A DNA stretch of 64,000 nucleotides from positions 1 through 64,000 of the forward strand of contig JUHI01000023.1 in the NCBI GenBank assembly GCA_000799755.1, in the 5' to 3' direction. The stretch's first letter is position 1. Every line of letters starts with the position of its first letter. Under the pieces are notes generated by a model. That model ran no database searches and was not told where the DNA came from. It was given only the letters and a program-made list of their open reading frames with translations. A program made the translations under genes and the position numbers. The stretch is from Martinezella tropici (GTDB taxonomy: Bacteria; Pseudomonadota; Alphaproteobacteria; Rhizobiales; Rhizobiaceae). Of the stretch, positions 41,706 to 50,667 are shown one piece after another.

Positions 41706-43316
41706 ATGGCAGTCAGTGCGAACCGGCTAGAACTTCTGCAGATCGCAGATGCAGTGGCGCGCGAAAAGGTCATCGACCGCGAGATCGTGCTTGCCGCAAT
41801 GGCGGATGCGATCCAGAAGGCGGCGCGCTCGCGTTACGGCACGGAATCGAACATCCGCGCCGACATCAACCCGAAGACGGGCGAGATTCGCCTGCAGCGC
41901 CTGCTCGAAGTGGTCGAGAAGGCTGAAGATTATTCCACGCAGATCCCGCTGGAACTGGCCCGCGACCGCAATCCGGACGCAGCCCTCGGCGATTTCATCG
42001 CCGATCCGTTGCCGCCGATGGATTTCGGCCGCATCGCCGCGCAGTCGGCCAAGCAGGTCATCGTGCAGAAGGTGCGCGAAGCCGAGCGTGATCGCCAGTT
42101 CGACGAATTCAAGGATCGCGTCGGCGAAATCGTCAACGGCACCGTCAAGCGCGTCGAATATGGCAACGTCATCGTCGATCTCGGCCGCGGCGAAGGCATC
42201 ATCCGCCGCGACGAGATGATCCCGCGCGAAAACTTCCGCTACGGCGACCGCGTCCGCGCCTATGTCTACGACGTCCGTCGCGAACAGCGCGGCCCGCAGA
42301 TCTTCCTGTCGCGCACGCATCCGCAGTTCATGGTCAAACTCTTCACCATGGAAGTGCCTGAAATCTACGACGGCATCATCCAGGTGAAGTCGGTTGCCCG
42401 CGATCCGGGCTCGCGCGCCAAGATCGCCGTCATCTCTAACGACTCGTCGATCGATCCGGTCGGCGCCTGCGTCGGTATGCGCGGTTCGCGCGTTCAGGCC
42501 GTCGTCGGCGAACTGCAGGGCGAAAAGATCGACATCATTCCCTGGTCCAGCGAGCCGGCGAACTTCGTCGTCAATGCGCTGCAGCCGGCCGAAGTCGCCA
42601 AGGTCGTTCTCGACGAAGATGCAGAACGCATCGAAGTCGTGGTGCCGGACGAGCAGCTGTCGCTGGCCATCGGCCGCCGCGGTCAGAACGTCCGTCTCGC
42701 CTCGCAGCTGACCGGCTGGGACATCGACATCATGACGGAAGCCGAGGAATCAGAGCGCCGTCAGAAGGAATTCAACGAGCGCACCAATCTCTTCATGGAC
42801 GCACTCGACGTTGACGAAATGGTCGGCCAGGTTCTGGCTTCCGAAGGCTTTGCCGCCGTCGAGGAACTGGCCTATGTCGATCTCGACGAAATCTCCTCGA
42901 TCGATGGCTTCGACGAAGACACCGCGCAGGAAATCCAGACCCGCGCCCGCGAATATCTCGAAAAGCTCGAAGCCGAGATGGACGAGAAGCGCAAGGCGCT
43001 CGGTGTTTCCGACGAACTGCGCGAGATCAACGGCATGACCGCCCAGATGATGGTCGCGCTCGGCGAAGACGGCATCAAGACGATCGAGGACTTCGCCGGC
43101 TGCGCCGCTGACGACCTCGTCGGCTGGAGCGAGCGCAAGAACGGCGAGACGAAGAAATTCGAAGGTCTGTTCTCCAAGCTCGAAGTCTCGCGCGTCGAAG
43201 CCGAACAGATGGTCGTGCAGGCCCGCCTGCTGGCCGGCTGGATCACCGAAGCCGATCTCGCCGCCGAAGCCGAAGAGGCATCGGAGGGTGAAGGCGAGGC
43301 CGAGCAGGAAGCATGA
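41706..43316 (+). CDS. nusA: Transcription termination/antitermination factor NusA
   Basis: NusA binds RNA polymerase and controls pausing, termination and rRNA antitermination. The 536-residue protein has an N-terminal polymerase-binding domain, an S1 domain (about 135-205), two KH domains (RDPGSRAKIAVIS ... GACVGMRGSRVQAVVGEL and LSLAIGRRGQNVRLASQLTGW) and two C-terminal acidic repeats (around 365-500), each with helix-hairpin-helix features. The C-terminal acidic tail overlaps the next start by 4 bases (ATGATG), so translation is coupled. It lies between rimP and ylxR. Confidence 0.97.
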   Translation: MAVSANRLELLQIADAVAREKVIDREIVLAAMADAIQKAARSRYGTESNIRADINPKTGEIRLQRLLEVVEKAEDYSTQIPLELARDRNPDAALGDFIADPLPPMDFGRIAAQSAKQVIVQKVREAERDRQFDEFKDRVGEIVNGTVKRVEYGNVIVDLGRGEGIIRRDEMIPRENFRYGDRVRAYVYDVRREQRGPQIFLSRTHPQFMVKLFTMEVPEIYDGIIQVKSVARDPGSRAKIAVISNDSSIDPVGACVGMRGSRVQAVVGELQGEKIDIIPWSSEPANFVVNALQPAEVAKVVLDEDAERIEVVVPDEQLSLAIGRRGQNVRLASQLTGWDIDIMTEAEESERRQKEFNERTNLFMDALDVDEMVGQVLASEGFAAVEELAYVDLDEISSIDGFDEDTAQEIQTRAREYLEKLEAEMDEKRKALGVSDELREINGMTAQMMVALGEDGIKTIEDFAGCAADDLVGWSERKNGETKKFEGLFSKLEVSRVEAEQMVVQARLLAGWITEADLAAEAEEASEGEGEAEQEA

Positions 43317-44005
43317 TGAGCGCAGACGGGCCGAAGGCTCCACCCGAAGACGATGATCTTGCGGGTGACGGCACAAATGGCCGTATGTGCATCGTAACAC
43401 GCGAAAGCGGATCGCCGGATGAGCTGATCCGCTTCGTCGCCGCTCCGGACGGAACCGTGGTTCCGGATCTGAAGCGGCAGCTGCCGGGACGCGGATGCTG
43501 GGTCAAGGTCGACCGGGCGCTCGTGGACAAGGCAGTGGCAAAGAAGTTGTTCTCCCGCGCCCTGAAGGCGGAGGTGGCCGTGCCGAGCGATCTCGGTGCC
43601 ACCGTCGACCGCCTGCTTGCGGCGCAACTGGCCGGGATGATGAACATGGCTCGCAAGGCGGGCCAGTTCGTATCCGGCTCGTCGAAGGTGGATGGCGCCG
43701 TTCGCAACGGCTCGGCACTTGCCGTGTTCCATGCGATCAGCGCTGCCGCCGATGGCGTGCGCAAGATCGACCAGGCGCGCAAGGCCTGGCATCTCGGCAT
43801 GGAGACCGAAGCGGAAATACCGTCCTTCCGTGTCTTTACGGAGGCGGAAATGGAAGAACTGATGGGCCAGAATGCTTTTATCCATGCCGCAGCGCTTGCA
43901 GGGCAGGCGGGTGAGGGTGTAGTGAAGCGCGCAAACCTGCTCGAACGGTACCGCAACGGCGGTCAGTCCCGGGCAACGGGCGGCGCTGGCCGGCGAAAAC
44001 AATGA
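43313..44005 (+). CDS. YlxR-family RNA-binding protein with L7Ae-like C-terminus
   Basis: The 230-residue protein has the YlxR/DUF448 domain at about 24-90 (RMCIVTRESGSPDELIRFVAAPDG ... GRGCWVKVDRALVDKAV) and then an L7Ae/L30e-like part (LAAQLAGMMNMARKAGQFVSGSSKVDGAVR). YlxR is an RNA-binding protein of the nusA operon and has been called RnpM in Gram-positives, where it affects RNase P. The joined L7Ae-like part is usual for alphaproteobacteria. It overlaps nusA by four bases and precedes infB. Confidence 0.88.
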   Translation: MMSADGPKAPPEDDDLAGDGTNGRMCIVTRESGSPDELIRFVAAPDGTVVPDLKRQLPGRGCWVKVDRALVDKAVAKKLFSRALKAEVAVPSDLGATVDRLLAAQLAGMMNMARKAGQFVSGSSKVDGAVRNGSALAVFHAISAAADGVRKIDQARKAWHLGMETEAEIPSFRVFTEAEMEELMGQNAFIHAAALAGQAGEGVVKRANLLERYRNGGQSRATGGAGRRKQ

Positions 44006-44106
44006 CGCGGTCACCGGCCTCTGCCGGACGCCTCATTAAGGTACATGCATTGAACGACAGGGTCTGACGGACATTTCCGAGCCCTGTCCGAAGGAACAGG
44101 AACGGA

Positions 44107-46854
44107 ATGACCGACAATCAAGACGACAAGACGCTGAGTGTTTCGGGTAAGAAGACCCTCACCTTGAAGCCTTCAGGCGTAAACCAGGGCACCGTGCGCC
44201 AGGACATGGGCCGCGGTCGCACCAAGGCGGTCGTGGTTGAGACCCGTAAGCGCCGCCCGCTACGTCCTGAAGACGAAAAGCCAATCACGCCGACGACGAC
44301 AGCCGCACCTTCGGTGACGCGCGTTGCCGAGCCGACGCCGCAGCCGCCGCGTCCGCCGCAGCCGGCTCCGCGCATTCATCAGCCAGGTGGCCAGCAGCAG
44401 CGTCCGGCCCAATCCAACCAGGGCTATCAGCAGCGCCCGCAGCAGGAGCGCTCGTCGCGTCCGGTGGTTCTGAACCATCTGTCGGCCGACGAGATGGACG
44501 CTCGCCGCCGCGCGCTCGCCGACGCCCAGGCTCGTGACGCCGCCGATGCCGTTCGTCGCGCCGAGGAAGAAGCACGCCGCCGCGTAGAAGAAGAAGCACG
44601 CCGCGTCGCCGAACAGGCCGAGGCCGCTCGCCGGGCTGCCGAAGAGGCTGCTCAGGCCGCAGCAGCCGCCAAGGTCGCGGAACAGGCCCCAGCCGCTCCG
44701 GTCGAAGCCAAGGTCGAAGCTCCGAAGCCGGCTACGCAGCCCGCTCCGGCACCGGCCGTCGCACGCCGCCCCGATGCCCCTGCCCCGCAGTCTGCCCGCC
44801 CCGGCGCGGCAACCACGGAAGCGCCGGCCAATCGCCGTCGTCCGGGCGGTGAGGAAGAGGAGAGCCGTGGCCCGCCTCGCGGTGCTCCGATCCGCGGCAA
44901 GGTTACCCGGCCCGAGCCGGCAAAGCCCGTCACCACACGTCCGAAGACCGACGAAGAGCGTCGCCGCGGCAAGCTGACGGTCACCACGGCTGACGTCGAC
45001 GAAGACGGCAACGCCCGCGGTCGTTCTCTTTCGGCCATGCGCCGCCGGCAGGAAAAGTTCCGCCGCAGCCAGATGCAGGAGACCCGCGAAAAGATCTCGC
45101 GTGAAGTCGTGCTGCCCGAGACCATCACCATTCAGGAACTGTCGCAGCGCATGTCCGAACGCGCCGTCGACGTCATCAAGTACCTGATGAAGGAAGGCCA
45201 GATGATGAAGCCGGGCGACGTCATCGACGCCGATCTGGCCGAGCTCATCGCCGGCGAATTCGGCCACACGGTCAAGCGCGTTTCGGAATCCGACGTCGAA
45301 CAGGGCATCTTCAACGTTGCCGACGAGGAAGGCGAACTGGTTTCCCGTCCGCCGGTCGTGACCATCATGGGTCACGTCGACCACGGCAAGACCTCGCTGC
45401 TCGACGCCATCCGCCATGCGAACGTGGTTGCCGGCGAAGCCGGTGGCATCACCCAGCATATCGGCGCCTATCAGGTCGAGCAGAACGGTCAGAAGATCAC
45501 CTTCATCGACACGCCCGGTCACGCCGCCTTCACGGCGATGCGTGCCCGTGGCGCCCAGGCGACCGACATCGCGATCCTGGTGGTTGCCGCAGACGACAGC
45601 GTGATGCCGCAGACGATCGAATCGATCAACCACGCCAAGGCGGCCGGTGTTCCGATCATCGTGGCGATCAACAAGATCGACAAGCACGAAGCCAACCCGC
45701 AGAAGGTCCGCACGGAACTGCTGCAGCACGAAGTCTTCGTCGAATCCATGGGCGGTGAAGTGCTCGACGTGGAAGTCTCTGCGAAGAACCGCACCAACCT
45801 CGACAAGCTGCTCGAAGCCATCCTGCTGCAGTCGGAAATCCTTGATCTCAAGGCCAATCCGAACCGCACGGCGGAAGGCACCGTCATCGAAGCCCAACTC
45901 GATCGCGGCCGCGGCTCCGTCGCCACCGTCCTCGTACAGAAGGGCACGCTGCGTCCGGGCCAGATCGTCGTCGCCGGCGACCAGTGGGGGCGTGTGCGCG
46001 CACTCGTCAACGACAAGGGCGAGCATGTGAAGGAAGCCGGTCCGGCCACCCCGGTCGAGGTTCTCGGCCTTTCGGGCACGCCGGCTGCGGGCGACAAGTT
46101 CGCCGTCGTCGAAAACGAAAGCCGTGCCCGCGAGATTTCCGAATATCGTCAGCGTCTCGCCCGCGACAAGGCGGCCGCACGCCAGTCCGGTCAGCGCGGT
46201 TCGCTCGAACAGATGATGACCCAGCTGCAGAGCGCCGGCGTGAAGGAATTCCCGCTGGTGGTGAAGGGCGACGTGCAGGGCTCGATCGAAGCCATTGCCG
46301 GCGCGCTCGACAAGCTCGGCACCGACGAGGTCCGCGCCCGCATCGTCCATTCGGGCGCAGGCGGCATCACGGAATCGGATATTTCGCTGGCGGAAGCCTC
46401 GAACGCGGCCATCATCGGCTTCAACGTTCGCGCCAACGCCCAGGCACGCCAGTTCGCCGAGCGCGAAGGCATCGAAATCCGCTACTACAACATCATCTAC
46501 GACCTGGTGGATGACGTGAAGGCGGCGATGTCGGGCCTGCTCTCTCCGGAGCGCCGCGAAACCTTCCTCGGCAATGCCGAGATCCTCGAGGTGTTCAACA
46601 TCACGAAGGTCGGCAAGGTCGCGGGTTGCCGCGTCACCGAAGGCAAGGTCGAGCGTGGCGTCGGCGTCCGCCTGGTTCGCGACAACGTCGTCATCCACGA
46701 AGGCAAGCTCAAGACGCTCAAGCGCTTCAAGGACGAAGTCTCCGAGGTCAACATGGGCCAGGAATGCGGCATGGCCTTCGAAAACTACGAAGACATCCGC
46801 GTCGGCGATACGATCGAGTGCTTCCGCGTCGAGCACATCACCCGCACACTGTAA
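44107..46854 (+). CDS. infB: Translation initiation factor IF-2
   Basis: IF-2 is the GTPase that places initiator tRNA in the ribosome. The 915-residue protein has a long N-terminal region with Ala/Glu/Arg-rich helices (about 130-210) and a Pro/Ala-rich part (210-290). The core follows with the G1 motif GHVDHGKTS, DTPGHAAF, NKIDKHEANP, and domains II-IV with the C2 end LKRFKDEVSEVNMGQECGMAFENYEDI. It starts 102 bases after ylxR and ends at a strong terminator. Confidence 0.98.
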   Translation: MTDNQDDKTLSVSGKKTLTLKPSGVNQGTVRQDMGRGRTKAVVVETRKRRPLRPEDEKPITPTTTAAPSVTRVAEPTPQPPRPPQPAPRIHQPGGQQQRPAQSNQGYQQRPQQERSSRPVVLNHLSADEMDARRRALADAQARDAADAVRRAEEEARRRVEEEARRVAEQAEAARRAAEEAAQAAAAAKVAEQAPAAPVEAKVEAPKPATQPAPAPAVARRPDAPAPQSARPGAATTEAPANRRRPGGEEEESRGPPRGAPIRGKVTRPEPAKPVTTRPKTDEERRRGKLTVTTADVDEDGNARGRSLSAMRRRQEKFRRSQMQETREKISREVVLPETITIQELSQRMSERAVDVIKYLMKEGQMMKPGDVIDADLAELIAGEFGHTVKRVSESDVEQGIFNVADEEGELVSRPPVVTIMGHVDHGKTSLLDAIRHANVVAGEAGGITQHIGAYQVEQNGQKITFIDTPGHAAFTAMRARGAQATDIAILVVAADDSVMPQTIESINHAKAAGVPIIVAINKIDKHEANPQKVRTELLQHEVFVESMGGEVLDVEVSAKNRTNLDKLLEAILLQSEILDLKANPNRTAEGTVIEAQLDRGRGSVATVLVQKGTLRPGQIVVAGDQWGRVRALVNDKGEHVKEAGPATPVEVLGLSGTPAAGDKFAVVENESRAREISEYRQRLARDKAAARQSGQRGSLEQMMTQLQSAGVKEFPLVVKGDVQGSIEAIAGALDKLGTDEVRARIVHSGAGGITESDISLAEASNAAIIGFNVRANAQARQFAEREGIEIRYYNIIYDLVDDVKAAMSGLLSPERRETFLGNAEILEVFNITKVGKVAGCRVTEGKVERGVGVRLVRDNVVIHEGKLKTLKRFKDEVSEVNMGQECGMAFENYEDIRVGDTIECFRVEHITRTL

Positions 46855-46878
46855 TCGATCCTTCGATTTGCGAGATAC

Positions 46879-46909
46879 AAAACCGCCGGCCAAAACCGGC
46901 GGTTTTTTC
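46879..46909 (+). terminator. Intrinsic terminator after infB
   Basis: AAAACCGCCGG pairs with CCGGCGGTTTT around a 6-base loop and is followed by TTC. It separates infB from the YcxB-like gene and rbfA, so rbfA-truB probably have their own promoter. Confidence 0.9.
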
Positions 46910-46942
46910 TTAGGCGAAACCGGGCGAGAATGAGCTGCAGCC

Positions 46943-47551
46943 ATGACGATAGAGCCTGAAGACGATCGTTCCATCACCGTCTCCTTCGTTCGCCAGCCGG
47001 CAGAGCATGTTGACGTCATGCGTCAGGCAGGGCGGCGCCTCGCCCTTCGCCGACCTGCCAACGCCCATAATCGGGCCGCCTGGTTCTTCGTCTCGGCAAT
47101 CGGTGTCGGCGCGGGTCTGCCGGTGCTGTTTCATTTGCTGCGCGCATATATCTTCGTACCTGTCTTCGGAATGTCGCGATCCATGGATCTCGGCGACATG
47201 GCGATCATCTGGCTTATCCCCACCCTGATCATCTATGCGTTCATCCTGATCTACTCGCGCTGGCTCACGCGACGGCGTCTCGCCGCGATGCAATCGCGCA
47301 TACGGCCCGACGTCGCCATCACCGTGACGATCACATCTGAGGGCGGCACGTGGGCTTCGGCACAGACATCGATCTGGCTTGGTTGGCGCGAGATCCGCAA
47401 TATAGGGCGTCGCAACGGGCGCATCGAATTCGACACCGAATCCTTCGTCACCTATATCCCGACGTCCGCTTTTGCCGATCAGGCGGCACAGGACGCCGCT
47501 TTTGCAAGGATTCTCGGCTTCTGGCGGGCGGCAAACCCGGTCCAGCCTTGA
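46943..47551 (+). CDS. YcxB-like membrane protein
   Basis: The 202-residue protein has two transmembrane helices (about 45-70 and 85-105), followed by a C-terminal domain (VAITVTITSEGGTWASAQTSIWLGWREIRNIGRRNGRIEFDTES) like the YcxB domain that is found in many bacterial membrane proteins. The function is unknown. It sits after the infB terminator and 69 bases before rbfA, where other rhizobia usually have rbfA close to infB. The ATG has no strong ribosome-binding site. Confidence 0.78.
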   Translation: MTIEPEDDRSITVSFVRQPAEHVDVMRQAGRRLALRRPANAHNRAAWFFVSAIGVGAGLPVLFHLLRAYIFVPVFGMSRSMDLGDMAIIWLIPTLIIYAFILIYSRWLTRRRLAAMQSRIRPDVAITVTITSEGGTWASAQTSIWLGWREIRNIGRRNGRIEFDTESFVTYIPTSAFADQAAQDAAFARILGFWRAANPVQP

Positions 47552-47619
47552 CCTTTGCGCCGGATCGAGTCATGTGACCCGCTTTATCGCGTCCAAGGGA
47601 CGCTGCTAACGGAACAACC

Positions 47620-48027
47620 ATGACCAGACCAACTTCTTCCGCGCCTTCGCAGCGCATGCTTCGCGTCGGCGAGCAGGTGCGCTCAGCGATCACGCAGGTT
47701 CTGCAGCGCGGCGAAGTGCGCGACGACCTGATCGAGCGCACCGTGATCTCCATTTCCGAGGTGCGCATGTCACCGGATCTGAAGATCGCCACCGCCTTTG
47801 TGACCCCGCTCGGCGTTTCCGACCACAACGCCGTCATCGAGGCGCTGAACCGCCATGCGAAATATATCCGCGGCCGTCTCGGCCCGCAGCTTCGCCAGAT
47901 GAAGTACATGCCGGAAGTCCGCTTCCGCGACGATACGAGCTTCGACAATTACAAGAAGATCGATGCGCTGCTGCGCTCGCCCGAGGTCAGCCGCGACCTC
48001 GAAGACGACAACGACCAAGATCAATAA
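47620..48027 (+). CDS. rbfA: Ribosome-binding factor A
   Basis: RbfA is a cold-shock 30S assembly factor that helps in 16S rRNA 5'-end processing. The 135-residue protein has a KH-like fold with SQRMLRVGEQVRSAITQVLQRGEV, VISISEVRMSPDLKIATAFVTPLG, and LGPQLRQMKYMPEVRFRDDTSFD. truB follows 13 bases later, so both are one unit. Confidence 0.95.
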   Translation: MTRPTSSAPSQRMLRVGEQVRSAITQVLQRGEVRDDLIERTVISISEVRMSPDLKIATAFVTPLGVSDHNAVIEALNRHAKYIRGRLGPQLRQMKYMPEVRFRDDTSFDNYKKIDALLRSPEVSRDLEDDNDQDQ

Positions 48028-48039
48028 CAGAGACAGAGA

Positions 48040-48972
48040 ATGTCCAAGCCACGCAAGCCCAAGGGCCGCCCGATTTCGGGCTGGCTCATCCTCGACAAGC
48101 CGATCGATTTCGGCTCGACTGAAGCTGTTTCCAAGATCAAGTGGCTGTTCAAGGCCCAGAAGGCCGGCCATGCCGGCACGCTCGACCCGCTCGCCTCCGG
48201 CATGCTGCCGATCGCGCTCGGCGACGCCACCAAGACGGTTCCCTACGTCATGGACGGCCGCAAGATCTATGAATTCACCGTGACCTGGGGTGAGGAACGC
48301 GCTTCCGACGACCTCGAAGGCGAAGTGACCGCCACATCGGACAAGCGTCCGGGCGAAGAGGACATCCGCGCGCTGCTGCCGAACTATACCGGCGTCATCC
48401 AGCAGATCCCGCCGCAGTTTTCCGCCATCAAGATCGCAGGCGAACGCGCATACGATCTGGCTCGCGAGGGCGAGACGGTCGAGATCCCCTCGCGCGAGGT
48501 CGAAATCTTCCGCCTGACGCTGCTTGCCTGCCCCGATGCCAACACGGCGCATTTCGAAGTCGAATGCGGCAAGGGTACCTATGTACGCGCGCTTGCCCGC
48601 GATTTCGGCCGCGACCTCGGCTGCTATGGCCATATTTCCGGCCTGCGCCGCAGCTTCGTCGCTCCCTTCGCCGAAGAGACGATGGTGCCGCTTGCCGATC
48701 TCGTGGCGCTTGAAGCGATCGAGGATGCGGACGAGCGGCTTGCAGCCCTCGATGCCCTGCTGATCGACACGGCGGAGGCCCTGTCGTCTCTGCCGCATCT
48801 CGTCATCACGGATGATCAGGCGCATCGCCTGAAGATGGGCAACCCGATCCTGGTGCGCGGCCGCGATGCGCCGGTTGCCGAGACCGAGGCCTACGCCACG
48901 GCGCGCGGCAAGCTGATCGCCATCGGCGAGATCGGCCAGGGCGAATTCCGCCCCAAGCGCGTCTTCGGCTGA
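48040..48972 (+). CDS. truB: tRNA pseudouridine55 synthase TruB
   Basis: TruB makes pseudouridine at position 55 in the T loop of tRNAs. The 310-residue protein has GWLILDKPIDFGSTEAV, the catalytic Asp49 in AGTLDPLASGMLP, YEFTVTWGEERASDDLEGEV, RAYDLAREGE and the C-terminal PUA-like part. It lies 13 bases after rbfA. In many rhizobia rpsO follows truB directly, but here a hydrolase gene is between them. Confidence 0.96.
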   Translation: MSKPRKPKGRPISGWLILDKPIDFGSTEAVSKIKWLFKAQKAGHAGTLDPLASGMLPIALGDATKTVPYVMDGRKIYEFTVTWGEERASDDLEGEVTATSDKRPGEEDIRALLPNYTGVIQQIPPQFSAIKIAGERAYDLAREGETVEIPSREVEIFRLTLLACPDANTAHFEVECGKGTYVRALARDFGRDLGCYGHISGLRRSFVAPFAEETMVPLADLVALEAIEDADERLAALDALLIDTAEALSSLPHLVITDDQAHRLKMGNPILVRGRDAPVAETEAYATARGKLIAIGEIGQGEFRPKRVFG

Positions 48973-49066
48973 CCTTCGGCCAGCCGGCACAGGCGGCTAT
49001 TGCGAGACAATGGCGATGCGATATGCTCCCCGACGGGCCATGGCGGCCCGTTCAAGGGGGGAGAAC

Positions 49067-49918
49067 ATGCGCAGAATGACCATCGGGATACTGGCAGTCC
49101 TTTCATTGTTCCTCACAATGGCGAGTGCGAATTCCGCCGAGCGCTGGGCCAGTCTGCCGGCTTTCCCGCCCATGCCGCAGCCGAAAACGAGCGGCATGGC
49201 CGATGTCAACGACATCAAGATGTATTACGCCGAATACGGAGCCGGCGACCCCATCCTCTTCATCCACGGCGGTCTCGGGAATGCTGACATCTGGGGCCAT
49301 CAGGTTGCCGACTTCTCCAAGGATCATCTCGTCATCGTTGCCGACAGCCGCGGACACGGCCGTTCGACGCGCAGCCAGCAGCCCTTCGGCTACGACCTGA
49401 TGACCGCGGACTACGTCGCGCTGCTCGACTATCTGAAGATCGACAAGGTGACGCTGGTCGGCTGGTCCGACGGCGGCATCATCGGCATCGACATGGCGAC
49501 GAAGCATCCCGAAAAGCTGACGCGCGTGATCGCCCAGGCGGCCAATGTCACCACCGACGGCGTCAAGCCCGACGTCATGAGCAACAAGACCTTCAACGAC
49601 TACATTAATGTCGCCGGCGACTACTACAAGAAGCTGTCGCCGACGCCGAACGAATACGATGCCTTCGTCAACCAGATCTCGCAGATGTGGGCGACGCAGC
49701 CGGCATGGACCGCAGCCGACCTCGGCAAGATCACGGTGCCCGTGACGCTTGCGATCGGCGACCATGACGAGGCGGTCAAGCTCGACCATACGCAGATGAT
49801 GGCAAAGGAGATCCCAGGCGCCAAGCTCGTCATCCTGAAGGACGCCAGCCATTTCGCCATGCTGCAGGACCCAGAAGGCTACGATGCGATGATCCGGAAT
49901 GCCATGGCGGGCCGCTGA
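49067..49918 (+). CDS. Exported alpha/beta-hydrolase
   Basis: The 283-residue protein has a signal peptide (MRRMTIGILAVLSLFLTMASANSA) and an alpha/beta-hydrolase fold. The oxyanion motif is FIHGGLGNADIW, the nucleophile is Ser134 in GWSDGG, and Asp in GDHDEAV and His in DASHFAML complete the triad. It resembles esterases of the 3-oxoadipate enol-lactonase/haloperoxidase kind, but the exported form suggests an extracytoplasmic ester substrate, not known. The ATG at 49067 follows GGGGGGAG. It lies between truB and rpsO, where it interrupts a core order, so it was probably inserted there. Confidence 0.88.
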   Translation: MRRMTIGILAVLSLFLTMASANSAERWASLPAFPPMPQPKTSGMADVNDIKMYYAEYGAGDPILFIHGGLGNADIWGHQVADFSKDHLVIVADSRGHGRSTRSQQPFGYDLMTADYVALLDYLKIDKVTLVGWSDGGIIGIDMATKHPEKLTRVIAQAANVTTDGVKPDVMSNKTFNDYINVAGDYYKKLSPTPNEYDAFVNQISQMWATQPAWTAADLGKITVPVTLAIGDHDEAVKLDHTQMMAKEIPGAKLVILKDASHFAMLQDPEGYDAMIRNAMAGR

Positions 49919-50071
49919 AAAGCGCCCCGGGGAGAAGCCTCTTTCCATTGCCGCTCATTTGGTTTATAGGCAGCGCCAGCATCAGGCATGCCTGATTGCA
50001 TTCGCGGCCAATGCTGGACGACATCCCGGCGTTTGGCGACTTCAATCTCCTCTCATAGAAAGGATCATCCG

Positions 50072-50341
50072 ATGTCGATCACTGCTGAGCGCAAGGCTGC
50101 GCTGATCAAGGAATACGCTACCGTCGAAGGCGACACCGGTTCTCCGGAAGTCCAGGTTGCGATCCTGACCGAGCGCATCAACAACCTCACGGACCATTTC
50201 AAGGACCACAAGAAGGACAACCACTCCCGTCGTGGCCTTCTGACGATGGTTTCCAGCCGCCGCTCGCTTCTTGACTACCTCAAGAAGAAGGACGAAGGCC
50301 GTTATACCAAGCTGATCACCAGCCTCGGTATCCGCCGCTAA
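50072..50341 (+). CDS. rpsO: Ribosomal protein uS15
   Basis: S15 is a primary 16S rRNA binder of the 30S platform. The 89-residue protein is typical in length and sequence, with MSITAERKAALIKEYA, GDTGSPEVQVAILTERINNLT and HSRRGLLTMVSSRRSLLDYL. The ATG at 50072 follows AAAGGA. A very stable hairpin and then pnp come after it. Confidence 0.99.
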   Translation: MSITAERKAALIKEYATVEGDTGSPEVQVAILTERINNLTDHFKDHKKDNHSRRGLLTMVSSRRSLLDYLKKKDEGRYTKLITSLGIRR

Positions 50342-50349
50342 TAGAATCT

Positions 50350-50379
50350 CCGGCGGGCGTTCTGCTGAACGCCCGCCGG
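50350..50379 (+). other. Very stable rpsO-pnp intergenic hairpin
   Basis: CCGGCGGGCGTTC and GAACGCCCGCCGG form a perfect 13-bp stem with a TGCT loop. No T tract follows. In E. coli the same place holds RNase III and terminator signals that couple rpsO and pnp expression, and this may be the equivalent. Confidence 0.7.
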
Positions 50380-50667
50380 ATGCTTATGAGGGGTATGAAC
50401 CCTCAAGACTGTTTCGCTTGGCGCCTTTACATTGGCGCAACGCGAAGCTGCCGGCGGGCCGGATGGGCCGGACCTGCCAAAAACAACCGTTGACCTGTCA
50501 TGGGGCAGGATTGCTGGATGCTTTCAGCCGAAGCCTAGCGCTTCGGCCTGATTTCGAAAGCCTCTCGTTGTCTTGCCCGTGATGCGTCACATTTCGTGCG
50601 GTTGAAGATGCGCCCTGCCGAAATCGTCGGCCACGGCGCCTTTTCCCGCATAGTGCAAGGATAAGAT
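50380..50667 (+). other. pnp leader region with further hairpins
   Basis: The region has no gene. Two more possible stems lie here: TTCGCTT/GGCGC arms around 50409-50450, and CCGAAGC/GCTTCGG around 50528-50548. In other bacteria PNPase represses its own mRNA after RNase III cuts the leader, so structure here would fit such control. Confidence 0.45.

Noticed and set aside
44260..47019. 919-codon open frame on the minus strand
   Set aside because: It is the antisense shadow of infB. It shows no domain, and GC-rich codon bias keeps the opposite frame open.
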